From assembly GCA_964036315.1 (NCBI GenBank), contig OZ038488.1, positions 65,272,409 through 65,336,408 on the forward strand: 64,000 nucleotides of DNA, given 5' to 3'. Positions 1 to 11,405 of this stretch are shown here, in pieces (positions within the stretch are counted from its first letter, which is position 1; each line of letters starts with the position of its first letter). The stretch is from Acanthosepion esculentum. Lineage: Eukaryota; Mollusca; Cephalopoda; Sepiida; Sepiidae. A program made the translations under genes and the position numbers. The notes beneath the pieces are model-generated. The model did no database searches. It was not told the DNA's origin and worked only from the letters and a program-made list of their open reading frames with translations.

Positions 1-534
1 GAACATAATTCTTTATGTCAAAATACTTTGAGAGAGTCCTGGTAAACATTTTAACAACTATAAAAACACATTAAAAGCACTTTATTACATTATTAAACTT
101 TATTAAATTCATTCTCAAAGAATCTAACATAGACAAACTAGAATTAAGATACACTTGCGCCCATAGATTATACATACGGATGCTGCTTGATAAGTCAAAT
201 GTATATGAAGTGTGCTGAACCAATGAATATTAAGCAACACAAAAATAAAAATACCAGAAAGTTTTTTCCATATCGCATTCTCTGAAGCTTAAAAAAAAAA
301 TGAAACATGTTAAATTTATAAACATTTCCTATTTGTTCTTTATCTTATCATTCTGTTAGATTCTGATTTCTATTTAATATGCATTTGATCCCAATTCATA
401 TATATATGTATATAAAATAAAATAAAAATGCTAGCTATTAATACCAGCAAATAATATACATAAAATTATATAATTTAACATATATCAAATTTAACAGAAT
501 TTCTGTTAATAAAGTGTTTAATATAAGATTACAG

Positions 535-537
<3 letters not shown>

Positions 538-630
<93 letters not shown>
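538..630. repeat. (TTA)n microsatellite
   Basis: About 31 uninterrupted TTA units, followed by a short AAG run. Both strands give long single-residue open frames (poly-Ile, poly-Asn) that are artefacts of the repeat. Confidence 0.98.
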
Positions 631-631
<1 letters not shown>

Positions 632-963
632 GAAGAAGAACAAGTAAAACACCCAATACTTATTGAAGGTTAACTCAAAGAGTTGTAATTTTGTAATCAA
701 TCATTGGGACTCATGCTGATTTTTGTTAAGAGCTGCAATAAATGATTAAAAAATTACATATCTCTGAGTTGAACATCGATAAGTTTTGAACATTTTTACT
801 TCTATTTTCATAATACAGTCCAACCTATTTAATCCATTGAGCGACTATGAGTGCAGTGCTACATGATATTTACAACTTTCTGCAGCAGCCAGCAGCAGCA
901 GAGTGTTTTGGTCATATAATCTTGCTCATTTCTTATATATAGCTGCATATTTACTTATTCAGG

Positions 964-1182
964 ATGCCACCCAAGAGTGCAGGAGGTTCAGATGATGTTG
1001 CTAGAGGCAGCATAAATTTTTAACTCTTCTTGAAAAGTTGGAGTTACTGAAGAAATTAGAGAAAGAAACCACTGTAAAGACATCATGTGAATACTATGGT
1101 ATTGGATCACTCACTGTGTATGACTTAAATTAACAAAAGCAGAATAAGAGTGAAAGAGAACGAAATGACTCTAGAAGAAACT
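964..1182 (+). pseudogene. Tigger/pogo-like transposase N-terminus, relic
   Basis: An ATG at 964 opens with MPPKS and a short Ser/Gly/Asp stretch, then a stop. From 1035 another frame encodes KLELLKKLEKE, a Cys-Glu-Tyr-Tyr-Gly-Ile-Gly turn and a VYDL helix. It stops at 1131 and then reads on through a basic segment. This order matches the N-terminal helix-turn-helix of pogo/Tigger (CENP-B-like) transposases, which binds the element ends. No DDE catalytic domain follows. Several stops and a frameshift show it is dead. The assignment rests on motif resemblance only. Confidence 0.6.
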
Positions 1183-1639
1183 GGAAACCCAGTCCTAAAC
1201 AGGAAACAAGGGATAAACCTCTACACCTGTTCAAAAGATTTGGAAGGAACATGAACTACATGATAGATGAACCTACAAATTTTAAAGATAGAGAAATAAA
1301 ATTTAAGATTCTTAATTAACAAAGAATTCAAATTTCACTTGAGTTTATATCATGGGGCCTAAGAGTGAGTATGGTGTTATTGACATCAGTAAATTCTTGA
1401 TCACACTTAACTGAGACCTGCTACAAATCATCTGATGAATGTTTGGTATTGCTGATATGTGAAGCATCTCTGTATTATTGGAATGAGATTTGGTAAATTA
1501 GCCTTTAAATTCAGTGTATCAAGTCTAAATTCAATTCTCAGCCAAGTAAAAGGTGTAGAAATTTTTTTTTCCTGTGGCAGGAGCAGATATTTCAAAGCAG
1601 CAGATCACAGCATCAGAAGTGAGAAAAATGCAAACACTT

Positions 1640-2275
1640 TTATTGAAACAAAACTCTCACCCTTGCTTTTGCTTTCTTTCTTAGCCACTTTCTTTATTTC
1701 TCTTTCTCTCCCTCACACACACACTCTTTCTTTCTCTTTCTTATCTATTCTTCTTTGTCACATTCATTCTTTTTTCATTTGTACTTTCTTTTTTCCTTCT
1801 CTATTTTATATTTCCTTTCAACCATTTTATCCGGAATTATTGACTTTTCATTAATATTTTCTTTTCACATTTTCAATCATCTTACTCTTCTTTCTATTTC
1901 ATTTTTTTTTTGCCAGCATTTCTTTCTTCTTTCGCTTTCCTTTCCTGTTTTTCCTATCTTTCCTTTCTTCTTTCTTTCTTTTTTCATTCATATTTTTCTA
2001 CCTTTCCTTTCTTTCATTTTTATATTTTCTTTTTTAACATGTATTTCTTCTTTTATTTTTATATCCTATTTTCTTTCCGTCCTTTCTTTCTTTTGCTTTT
2101 TTCTTTTCATATTTTATTTCCCACCTTTTTTCTTCTTTATTTCATAATTTCTTTCCTACTTTTTCTTTTTTCTTTTTATTTGCATCTTTTCTTCCCAAAA
2201 TATTTTTCCTTCTTTCTTTTTTTATTTCTTTCTTTTCTCTTTTTTTTAATTTCATATTGTCTTTCTTTTCCATAA
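1640..2275 (+). repeat. 600-bp polypyrimidine (TTTC-rich) tract
   Basis: The plus strand is overwhelmingly T and C in irregular TTTC, TTTTC and CTTT units, with few purines. Overlapping open frames here (Phe/Ser/Leu-rich) result from base composition and are not genes. Confidence 0.9.
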
Positions 2276-2554
2276 TTTTTGTCCTAAGACACTGGTAATT
2301 AGTAAATAGAAAAGTTTTAATTCTTTCAGTGTATATTTTTATGAGCAATATATTATGAGAGTTATAGTTTATCTTTCTAAAAATCATTGATAATAAATTG
2401 TTTTTATTGAGGGTAGGGGTGCAGATTTTATTATGCAAGCAAAAAAGCCACATAAATTTGTATTTATAAATTAACCCAAAAGATAGAAGACATAAAAATA
2501 TATTTTATTCAAGCAACATATCATATACCTGAATAAATTATTATTCTATTATTT

Positions 2555-2640
2555 TGCATAATGATGTGGGCTCCTTGACATTCTATAACCTTCATCACTC
2601 TTTCATTCATTGATTTTTTTAAAGTTTTCTACCGTTTAAA
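2555..2640. repeat. Dispersed repeat, copy 1 (second copy near 45.5 kb)
   Basis: The block around TTGACATTCTATAACCTTCATCA recurs near 45,530 with similar flanks. It has no coding potential. Family unknown. Confidence 0.6.
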
Positions 2641-2819
2641 TTTTAACATTACTTGCAGCAGTTTTTATTACATTCCAGATATACTCATTGCTTAAATATT
2701 ATTTTCCATTCTTATATTCATCTCTTTTAATGATGGACAGCAACTGATTGCACCTTCCTAGTTTTTACAATTTCTACTGACTTGAAGTAGAATGATTATA
2801 TTAAATAAATTGCTAGGTT

Positions 2820-2935
2820 TGCTGCTTGGAAAGATGTTCACTGTGTCATGCAGGACAATTTTTCTTGCCAGAATTCATCTTGCATATTTATAAATCTACC
2901 ATTCATCCATACACTGAATATTGTTGCCTCATAGT
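2820..2935 (+). mobile_element. LINE-A (CR1/Jockey-like) RT fragment
   Basis: In the plus frame the segment encodes the block IYKSTIHP followed by EYCC. This is the conserved block C-terminal to the reverse transcriptase core, also seen at 6.7-7.3 kb and 51.8-52.9 kb. Only about 40 codons remain and both ends are truncated. Confidence 0.65.
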
Positions 2936-2939
2936 TCCC

Positions 2940-3215
2940 TCTCAGTTCTACAGAATCCCTCCCCTCTGCCTTGAGTGATGCCTGATCCTTCTGGTCCTCT
3001 CTGAGTCACCTCCAAACAGCTATTGGTTGCTGTAGAGCCAACTTTCAGAAATAGGGATATGCCACTGATGATGATCCTAACTGCCAATGTGGGCAATCAT
3101 AAACTATGAAGCATCTTCTAGTTTGCTCCTATCTTGAAGATTCATTAATACTTAATGACACTTGAAACCTTAACACCCCAGGCAAGGCTCTGTGCAACAC
3201 TGGATGGGGGTAGTG
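2940..3215 (+). mobile_element. C-terminal fragment of another non-LTR retrotransposon
   Basis: One frame reads CQCGQS, a stop, then TMKHLLVCSYL. This resembles the C-x-C-(x)n-H-x3-C tail found after the reverse transcriptase in several non-LTR elements. It follows directly on the LINE-A fragment but belongs to a different family, so this is a composite of two insertions. Confidence 0.5.
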
Positions 3216-3219
3216 TAGT

Positions 3220-4429
3220 AGTAAGCTAAATTTCAAATCCTTCAACACTCTAGCTAAAGCATCTGCTAAGGATCTTTATTACTTCTTCACGATTTCCAAT
3301 ATCTTTTTCTTACACACTGGTTTTATCTCTTGTTCCAACCTGGGGACTCTTACTATAAGGGGTTTAATTTTCTAATTTGTCTTATCTCTACTTTGGCTAT
3401 TATTCAATATTCTGTTATCACCCATAATAATTTATGCCTGAATTACAGAATGTATTCGATATGGTATCTTAAATTCAAACTATAGGTTTTATTTCACTGA
3501 GGTTGTTTGTCAGTCCTTCTCTCTTCAAATAAAGTAAGTCATATAAGTTTTCCAAATCACCTTTGAATAACTCTTGAAATGGTAATAAATCATGTCAGAA
3601 TAATAGAATGTATTTGATTTGGTATTTTAAATTCTAACTTTAGGTTTTTATATTCATAAATGATTTAAGGTGATTATGACAGTTTAAGGAGAATTGTTAG
3701 CTTCTGGAAAAGCTGAAAAATAGGAAGTAACTATAGCCATTGTGTATTAAAAGCAAATAAAGCCTGATTAAATGAAAATATTTCTTTCCTTCTACTTCTC
3801 CTCCAATGACAGTGAGGAAAGAAACAGTAGAAGGCTATTTATGAGAGACACGTTGCTTTCTCTAACAACCTTGTTTGTTTTTGTTAGTTTTCACTGTTTC
3901 TTCTGTCAATAGTGTTGAAAAATTACCTCGTGAGTATCTTTTTACTAAGAAACCTATTTTTGGGCCAATACCATAATAATCCAGAAAGTAAAAGAAATTT
4001 TAAAATTCACAAAAAAAAAAAAAGAAAGAAAAAAAAAGAAACAAAAAATAATGAGAGAAAATAATAATCAGGATTTGTCAAAAAATGAAAAAGTAAAAAA
4101 GGGAATATGAATTATAAAACCCCCAAAACTACTTGGTTTATTATATTTCATAAGACGGTCTCTGGTGACTAGAATTCACTAAGTAGCAAAATAAAAACTA
4201 GGAAAGAACAGTAATCTGATCAGGGTTCAATATAGATTATTATTATCCAAAAATAAAGTATTGCTGGCATATTCAGGCTGAAGTTGCTAAGTCCTCACTT
4301 TCCAGTGTTGACAGACTTCAAAATCATGTATGCTATCATGTGTGGGAAAAAAATATTCTCCACTTTGCATTGACAATAAGCTACATCTGGCAAGAAGGCC
4401 TCTTGTTGGGAGATTGAAAGATTTGAGGA
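3220..4429. other. Unassigned AT-rich DNA
   Basis: No credible gene. It contains two copies of a short phrase (GAATGTATTCGATATGGTAT at 3449 and a variant near 3606) with similar flanks, indicating a degraded local or dispersed repeat. An A-rich stretch lies at 4008-4060. Confidence 0.6.
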
Positions 4430-4880
4430 GCATGGAACCACCTCTTAATTGCTGTTGTTTTCAGGTTCACCCTGACCTTGTTAGGGTTCCAGCTATGGAC
4501 AAATAATGAACCCCAAACAAAAATCAACAGTACATTTTATAATAAAATTATCAACAATATATTTTTATAGTAATATGACAATCAATACTACACTAAAACA
4601 GTATAAAAATAGATTTTTATAAAAAATATATCCAATGTGTAATAAAATTAACAGCAATAAATTAAAAAACATTTACCAACAGTACATTTTATCATCTACA
4701 AACTATATATATATATATAAAAGCATACATTTATCCTGAAAGTATAAAATTACATACAACATATCTATGGTTGAAAGCATAAAAGTACAAAATATTTAGA
4801 TTTCGGCATTAAATAACCCATAGAGGTTGATATGCCAAAATCAACCAATGAATCAACCAACTCCACTCTGCAGTCATGTT
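4430..4880 (-). mobile_element. SINE-like family D, copy 1
   Basis: It matches the element at 9236-9624 in inverse orientation. Shared blocks include the GCATTAAATAACCCAT phrase near 4807, the AGCTATGG phrase near 4490 and the AACCACCTCTTAATTGCT phrase near 4436. The middle is filled with variable ACAGTACATTTTAT-type units. There is no coding frame. Confidence 0.65.
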
Positions 4881-5225
4881 CACCTTTATAGCTTGTACAT
4901 GATGTGCTACTTCCATGAACCTGAATCACCCTTGTTTCCCCTCTATTCAAAATGTAAGGAGAAAGTTCCACTTGGACAGCTTTTCTGGAATGAATTGCTA
5001 CCTTTTCTGAAACAGACTCCTGCATTGATGCTTCCTTGATCATTACATTCTTGACCTCTTCAAGTCAAGGGTCAATCATTATCTATCCTACTTATTCCCA
5101 TAATCTTCACTTCCTACCATATCCTCTTTCATTCACATCACTCACCTTATTCATCATCACTACATTAACAGTAGCCCTCTACCTTGAGTGGCTCTTGGGG
5201 CTTGTATTTGGTGAATGTTAGTATA
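4880..5225 (+). mobile_element. LINE-B (CR1/Jockey-like) 3' end
   Basis: The fragment starts within the RT C-terminal region (frame with PESPLFPLYSKCKEK and ALWN-like remnants) and ends with the family's terminal block CTTGAGTGGCTCTTGGGGC, then TTGGTGAATGTTAGTATAAA. The same end recurs near 20,060, 23,350, 25,435 and 28,770, and inverted near 12,470 and 12,980. The frame is broken. Confidence 0.8.
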
Positions 5226-5734
5226 AAATATTGTTCAAGTTTGTTCAAGAGGAAGCATGGCAGATTAATTTCAGAGATGAACGTGGTTGAATGAAAGAAT
5301 TACAAGTTTCTAATCTCTGTGATTGTAGGTTCAAGTTTACACCATTTTTATACCAATGCAGGGTAGAGTGATAAACAATAATTGAAGAAGGTAAGACAAG
5401 TCACAACGTTAACAGAGAATTTAAGAATTTATTTGGATTTTCCAAATTATCAGTGGTTTTTACATTTTATTCTTTTCAGAACATCACATGTTAACTCGTT
5501 TCTAAAATAACATTTGATCTTAAACTGCACCAAAGATATTTGGGTATACTGTTACAGTTTAAAGCAATAATGGTCTATCCTGAACTTCTTACACCTGGCA
5601 GCACTAATTTCAAAAGATCAGTGCCAAGAAGGTTATAATTTAAACTATTTATGGGCTAAATGTGGTGTTTCTATTACTATTGTAATGTAAAAAAAACACA
5701 TTTCTGTTTGCTAGCAAAGATTTTTAAATGAACA
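5226..5734. other. Unassigned spacer
   Basis: AT-rich, no supported gene. The phrase GATTGTAGGTTCAAGTTTA near 5323 resembles a pol III B box and could mark a degraded SINE. Confidence in that is low. Confidence 0.4.
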
Positions 5735-6605
5735 GAAAATAGAAAATGAAATAAGACAAGGATGTGTTTTTATACCTGACTTATTCAGCCTTTACAGTGA
5801 AACAATCCTGAGAGAATTAGAAGTACTACCAGTATTCATTATTGGTAGTCACACTCTTAACAACATTAGATATGCAGATGACACAATTTTGTTAGAAGAC
5901 AAAGAAAGGAAACTACAGAAACTCCTACAAAAAGTAGTAAAGGAAAGCAAGAAGAAAAGACAAACATCAGTTGTAAGAAGATAGAATGTTTAGCCCAACA
6001 TGCAAATTACAAATTGGAGATACTAAAATTAAGCAAGTGCAAAAATTTAAGTATTGAGGAAGTCTTTTAACAGAGGATGGAAAATGTAACACCGAAATTT
6101 GAAGGCGCACTGTGATAGTGAAAAATGCCTTCCAAAAGGTAAGCAAAGTATTAAGGAACAAGACAATTTAATTAAAAATGAAGAAAAGAGTATTTCACTG
6201 TTATGTAATGAGAGTTCTCTTATATGCCAGTGAATGCTAGACAAGTTCCTCACAGATGAAGAAGAAACTTGAAGCCACAGAAGGAGGGTACTGGGAATAC
6301 CATGGACTGAACACATACAGAAAATGGAAGCAAAAAGGACATTTATATGTATCTTCAGAAATAAAATTGAAATTTCTAGGGCATATAATGGAGAAAGTGG
6401 GCTTGAAAAATCCAGTGATCACAGGACAGATTGAAGGCAAGCAGGATAGAGGACAGCAGTGCATAACTTAGATAATGAGCTTGTATAAATGATTGGCAGG
6501 ACGGGGATTAGGATATATAGCAAATAGACAAACGTTACTAAGGGCTAAAAAGGACAGGAAGTTGTGGCGAGCCATAATTGGTCACATCCTGAATGGGCAC
6601 AGAAG
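5735..6605 (+). pseudogene. RTE-like reverse transcriptase, 5'-truncated copy
   Basis: Reading across frames, the segment keeps an RQGC block, the catalytic box YADDTILLED at about 5873-5902, the DTKIKQVQ region, LEATEG near 6270 and the block KFLGHIMEK near 6370. It ends in the family tail GGAAGTTGTGGCGAGCC and AGAAGAGAGAAG. Stops and frameshifts break it repeatedly. In intact relatives this enzyme copies the element RNA at a nicked genomic target. The endonuclease domain is absent because of 5' truncation. Confidence 0.85.
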
Positions 6606-6646
6606 AGAGAAGTAGTGAGGATTTTAGTGACATAAATATATATTTT

Positions 6647-6651
<5 letters not shown>

Positions 6652-6678
<27 letters not shown>

Positions 6679-6679
6679 T
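6652..6679. repeat. (CA)n(TA)n tract at LINE-A 3' end
   Basis: A short CA run and then a TA run abut the inverted 3' end of the LINE-A copy. The position suggests the TA part is the element's own tail. Confidence 0.8.
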
Positions 6680-7335
6680 AATCATTTCACCCCAAGCAAA
6701 GCAATAAAGCCACTAACATGCGAGAGGTTTCTGAGTGTGAGAGAATAATATGCAAAAAGAAAACATTATTGGGGGGATAATGATTAACATTGCATTTAAA
6801 CTTCTGAAGATCAAAGTTGACTGGGAAGCCAGAGGCCGGAAGAGAGTTCCACAAACCAGAAATGTGACAGAAGAAACAGTTAGCATGGAATTTATGCTTA
6901 CATATAGACATTTTGACTGTTAAATCATGAGACGTTGCCACCAATTTAGTACTGTGCTTAAATTCATAAAGTCTAGTTGCCATTGAGGAAAGTTCATCAG
7001 AATAATTACCATGAAAATATTTATAGAAAAGGCACTGGGAAGATACATTATTGTGATGGGAAAGTGACAGAAACTGAGATGCCAGGTCAGTGCCAATAGC
7101 ATTGCAGATTCTTTTTTTTATTTTACCAAGAATGTCTAAATACATAGCAGAAGCACCAAGCCAAATGTGGCAGCAATATTCAATACATGGGTGAATAGTA
7201 GACTTATAAATGCGCAAGATAGATTCTGTCAGGAAAAATTTTCTAGTATTAAACATTGAATCAACATTCCTAGCAGCAGACCTAATAATTGATTCAGTAT
7301 AATCTGTCCACTTCATGTCAGCATAAACACACACG
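6680..7335 (-). pseudogene. LINE-A C-terminal RT region
   Basis: A single minus-strand frame of 217 codons (6687-7340) is still open, starting just outside the element edge. It carries IYKSTIHPCIEYC at about residues 66-78, a SLSHHNNVSSQCLFYKYF block near residue 100, DELSSM, LYEFKHST, and LWNSLPASGFP near residue 170. This order is typical of the region after the RT core in CR1/Jockey-type elements. No RT catalytic box is present, so the copy is 5'-truncated. Its open frame reflects relative youth or chance, not demonstrated function. Confidence 0.85.
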
Positions 7336-7340
7336 CACAC

Positions 7341-8834
7341 ACAGACATATATACATAAATGTTTTTATGTAGTAGCATTCTATATTTATGGACAGAATCT
7401 GTCAAATTATGGCTGTTTGCCCTGTGTGTATAGTGATGTTTTAAAGCATTATTTAGCATATACTTATGGTGCATGAGTTTTTCCATTTTAACCTTATCAG
7501 CTGTTAAGAGGTTTCAATTGTTAAATCTCTGGAATCCTTATAGTAATTAAATCCTATACATATATATTTCAACCAATAAAATCCCATCAGAAAGTTAGTT
7601 TGATAAACAATCATTACAAGGGCAAATACTGCCACAATACTTATAGACAGAGTTGTAGATCTACAACATGTTATTTTCAGACCATTTAGAAAATAATAAT
7701 AGTAATTCCTTTCACTACTCCTGCAAATTCGAGAAAAAGATTTTCATGAGCCAGTGTGAAATTATTTTCTAACTAATGAAAACCTCTATGTGAAATTAGA
7801 TTTTGGAACTCCCTTACAGTTATAAAAATAGAAGCCTACTGCTTCTCGGGACTTAAAACAATTTTGGAGGCCAGTTTGATCTACACATGTGTACACCCAC
7901 ATGTATCCACACACAAACACACAATGGAAGAGATGACAGCCAACAGCCACCAACTAAGGCCTTGTTCCCACATACAATAGAAGGGAATAACCAGCAGCTG
8001 CCAACTAAGCCTATGCACAAGAACTCACAAACACAATAGGCTGTCTGTTATAAGGTAAATCTGTCCACACTTCACACTGCAATAAGAACATTTAATTACT
8101 TTATAAAACAAATTTCACTGCAAGGAAAATTGAGCATTTTATTGCTATTTTATATTTCTGAAAAGAATATGTAAATGTGATTTCAACTGATGATCTGCTT
8201 CTACTTTTACTTCTGAAAATAACCTTTTTTATGCTTCATTTAAAATATGTGTTGTTGTTATTAAATGTTTGGAATCCTGGCACTCAGATAAAAACAAAAA
8301 CTTGGGTAGACGGATTCTAACATCCTGACCAAAGTATTGACAAATGTAAATATGTGATTTTAGTGCAATTGATGTATCTCAAAAAATGTTGAAAATCAAG
8401 TGTTACATGCTGGTTTTATATGAAAGGAAATTGATTTCTCTTTCAAATGATACCAAATTTAGCCTTCATATATAAATATGGTTTTGGAAATCATCAACTT
8501 TGTAAAAATTGTAGATTTCCTGGAGCCTCTAATTGATCATACTATGGGTTTTAACGCTATTTATTGAAACTCTGTGATACTTGATTGCAAGTGCATTCAG
8601 ACACTCCCAGACTGCAAGCATATGAAACTTGCAGGTGTATTTGTGTACTTCAGGCATTAAAGTGCTAATCCAGAAAGAATGTCTTTCTAGCAAAAAAACT
8701 GAATTAAAAAAGTATCATGATTCTTATATTAGATACTTTTAATTCAAAAAACCAGAAACAGATCTCCAACATGAAACATGAAGTAGAAAAAAATTAATTT
8801 GCTGAACAATTAAGGGAGATTACTCAGTTCACAA
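7341..8834. other. Unassigned AT-rich DNA
   Basis: No gene or recognised repeat. A near-duplicate pair of short segments occurs around 7,870-7,980 and 7,980-8,040 (phrases with CAACAGCCACCAACTAAG and CAGCAGCTGCCAACTAAG), a small diverged tandem duplication. Confidence 0.5.
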
Positions 8835-9235
8835 AATTGATCTGGTAAAAAAGAGTATTAAACTGTTATGTAATATCAGTCCTTCAATAATATGACAATG
8901 AATGTTGAACATCTCATAGATGATTAAAAGAGTTGAAGCAACAGAAATGTGGTTCTGCAGAAGGATGCTGAGAATACCATGGACTGAACATGTGAGCAAC
9001 AACAAAGTTCTAGAGACAACAGAAACAAAAAGGACACTTATACTTTATATCAGGAAGAGACAGTTGAATTTCTAGGGTACATAATAAGGAAAGAGGGATT
9101 GTAAAATTTGATACTCACAAGACTGATTGAAAGTAAGAGAGCCAGAAGAAAAAATGCTTAAGCATCCTGGCAAGCTTGAGTGAATAGATGGTGGAGTAGG
9201 ATTTGGGAGAGGGGGTGGAAAGACAAGATTTATTG
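8835..9235 (+). pseudogene. RTE-like 3' fragment, interrupted by SINE-D
   Basis: It reads through GTATTAAACTGTTATGTAAT, a VEATEMWFCRRML block near 8930-8970, WTEHVSN, and KRQLNFLGYIIRK-like codons, with stops. The RTE sequence stops in the phrase CAAGATTTATTGA at about 9224-9236 and resumes at 9624-9665 with AGAACTACAAAGGACAAGAAG. Confidence 0.8.
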
Positions 9236-9624
9236 ATTTTGTTTGTTTGTTTTGTTTTACGGCATATCAATCTCAATGGGTTATTTAATGCCGACAAGTT
9301 CTTTATTGCTGGTAATATTTTTTTTTTCAAAAATGTATAGCTGGTAATATGTTTTTTCAAGCTGGTAATAATTTTTTATAAAGTATTTCTAGTATTAAAA
9401 CCTATTTTTACACTTTCATAGTGTTTTGGCCCCAGTTTGGGGTTAACTATTTACCCATAGCTGGGACCCTAACAGGTGCTACCACCCCGGGTCAGGGTGA
9501 ACCTGGGAACACCAGCAATTAAGAGGTGGTTTCACACTCCCCAAAAACCTCCTGATCAGAGGCCTTGCTGTTGGACATCATCTTACCCAGGAGGCAGATG
9601 TAGTTTATTGTCATACCCAAGACG
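9236..9624 (+). mobile_element. SINE-like family D, copy 2, inserted in RTE
   Basis: The element sits inside the RTE copy and is flanked by a direct repeat of about 12 bases, CAAGATTTATTGA, at about 9224 and 9625. This matches a retroposon target-site duplication. Internally it has the GGTTATTTAATGCCG phrase, repeated CTGGTAATA units, the ATTTACCCATAGCTGGGACC phrase and the TTAAGAGGTGGTTTC phrase. There is no coding frame. Confidence 0.75.
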
Positions 9625-9717
9625 GCAAGATTTATTGAGAACTACAAAGGACAAGAAGTTTAGCCCCATAGCTTACATATTTTATTTTCCCAAGTGTTAA
9701 TATGTTTTATATATATA

Positions 9718-10281
9718 CAGGGTGTCCCAGAATTAACTCTCTATTTCAGTGAAATTGGACAATTTAAAAAAAAAACTCACCTTTATTTCTGTTCATCTTG
9801 TTTAATATGTGTTGGAAGTTTATAAATTTCTAATTTTGTTTATAGCTTTATAATTTTTGTATTGTTTTTTTCTAATTTTATTTTGATTCCCTTTCAGAAC
9901 CATATTAATAATGAATACACAAGAACACATCTTTGTTGACCCAACCTCCCTGCCTTGGATTTCTTTGGTTGGGGTTTCATAAAAACAAAGGTTTATCGCT
10001 AAAAGATCAATGGTTTAACTGAGCTTAAACAATGCATTCAGTTAGCAGTGCAAGAGATAACTCCTAAAATTCTTCAAAATGTGTTTTGCAACACTAAGCA
10101 CAGATTTTAAATTTTCAGTGATACAGACGGAGCACATGTTGAAAATGTTCAATAATATTTTGATGTAAGATTTACAAATCTATTTGTTTTGTATCATAAT
10201 TAAATAATAAACATAAAATTGCATCAGTTTTTTAAAAATTTTCCCAATTTCATTGAAATAGTTAATTCTGTACCCCCCCTG
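9718..10281 (+). mobile_element. Mariner-like MITE with transposase C-terminal relic
   Basis: Terminal inverted repeats of about 40 bp begin CAGGGTGTCCCAGAATTAAC on the left. On the right, read from the outside, they begin CAGGGGGGGTACAGAATTAA. Each end is flanked by TA, the mariner/Tc1 target. Between them, 9897-10160 encodes a decayed transposase C-terminus: ALDFFGWGFIKTKVY, LTELKQCIQLAVQEI, and a GAHVENV end. No DNA-binding or upstream catalytic part remains, so the element is non-autonomous at 564 bp. Confidence 0.85.
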
Positions 10282-10479
10282 TATATGCTAGTAATATTAG
10301 TTGTAATATTATTTGATATTTCTTTGATAGAGGATTGTCAGTTATTATTAATTCTTACCTAGTATTTCATTCATGGATGTGCAGGTAGTGATGGGAACTG
10401 ATCATTTAAATATACTACATCCCAAATAAATCTATAAAGAGGAAACAACATTTGTGCTTCCCTTCTGGAAGCCAGTGTA

Positions 10480-11405
10480 CAGATGATGACAAGGGCTGTG
10501 CAGATGACATAGTTATTTATAGCGGAATGATCTTGAACAAAAATCTCAACACCCTATACCAGATGTTTCAGAAACAGGACTCAAGATAAACCTTTCTAAA
10601 ACATAAAGTATGATCTGGAATTAGAATGAGAGCAGGGATGGCATATACCCTGAAGCCATCATAAAAATATAAGATGTGAAATTAGTAAGTACTAAACACT
10701 TTAAATACATCTGTGTATGGATCAGTTATAACAAATTTAGTATAAGAAAGAAGGAAATTGAAAATAGAATAGATTGACCTTGGGGTAGTTTTGCCAAACA
10801 CTGTAAAATACTGCAAAACCAAAACATTCACTGAAAAACTCTAGTCATATACTTAAAGAGTCTTGTCAGATTGAGACTTTCATATGGATGTTGTGTTGTT
10901 TCCTGACAATCCTCCATCAAAGAAATATCAAATAATATTACAACTCAGTTAAACCATTGATATTTTAGCGATAAACCTTTGTTTTTATGAAACCCCAACC
11001 AGTGCCACTAAATGCTGCACTATCTCATCAAAGATGAAGAGACTTGAAGCAAAAGAAATGTGGTTCTACAGAAGGATGCTGAGGATACCATGGATTGAAT
11101 ATGGTGAAGTTTTAGAGGAAATGAAACCAAAAAAGAAACTTATACTTAACATCAGGAAGAGGCAGATGAAATTTCTAGGACACATAATGAGAAAAGAGGG
11201 AATGGAAAATCTAATACTCACAGGACAGATTAAAGGCAAAAAGGACAGAGGAAAACAATGCATAACATAGTGAGCTTCAGTAAATGGATGATAGAACTAG
11301 GCTTAGGAGAAATAACAAAAAGACAAAATCTATTAAGAGCTATAAAGGACAGGAAATTGTGGAGAGCTATGATCACTTATGTCTTGAGGGGGCATGGTAC
11401 ATAAA
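10480..11405 (+). pseudogene. RTE-like RT fragment with a foreign patch
   Basis: It retains a degraded GCADDIVIYS-type catalytic box near 10,490-10,520. The open C-terminal stretch 11,034-11,270 has MKRLEAKEMWFYRRMLRIPW, ILNIRKRQMKFLGHIM and LTGQIKGKKDRGKQ. The tail has GGAAATTGTGGAGAGC. Between 10,903 and 11,000 the RTE sequence is replaced by 98 bases copied from upstream DNA (separate entry). Normal RTE sequence resumes with GATGAAGAGACTTGAAGC. Confidence 0.85.
10903..11000 (-). repeat. Chimeric inverted copy of 10300-10341 plus 9967-10023
   Basis: Bases 10,903-10,944 are the reverse complement of 10,300-10,341 (one mismatch in 42). Bases 10,944-11,000 are the reverse complement of 9,967-10,023 (one mismatch in 57). 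The 276 bases between the two sources are missing. The patch lies within an RTE copy. Confidence 0.93.

Noticed and set aside
438..700. Open frames with long Asn or Ile runs
   Set aside because: They are translations of the (TTA)n microsatellite.
1755..2453. Phe/Ser/Leu-rich open frames over 100 codons
   Set aside because: They arise from the polypyrimidine tract, overlap in several frames, and show no domain.
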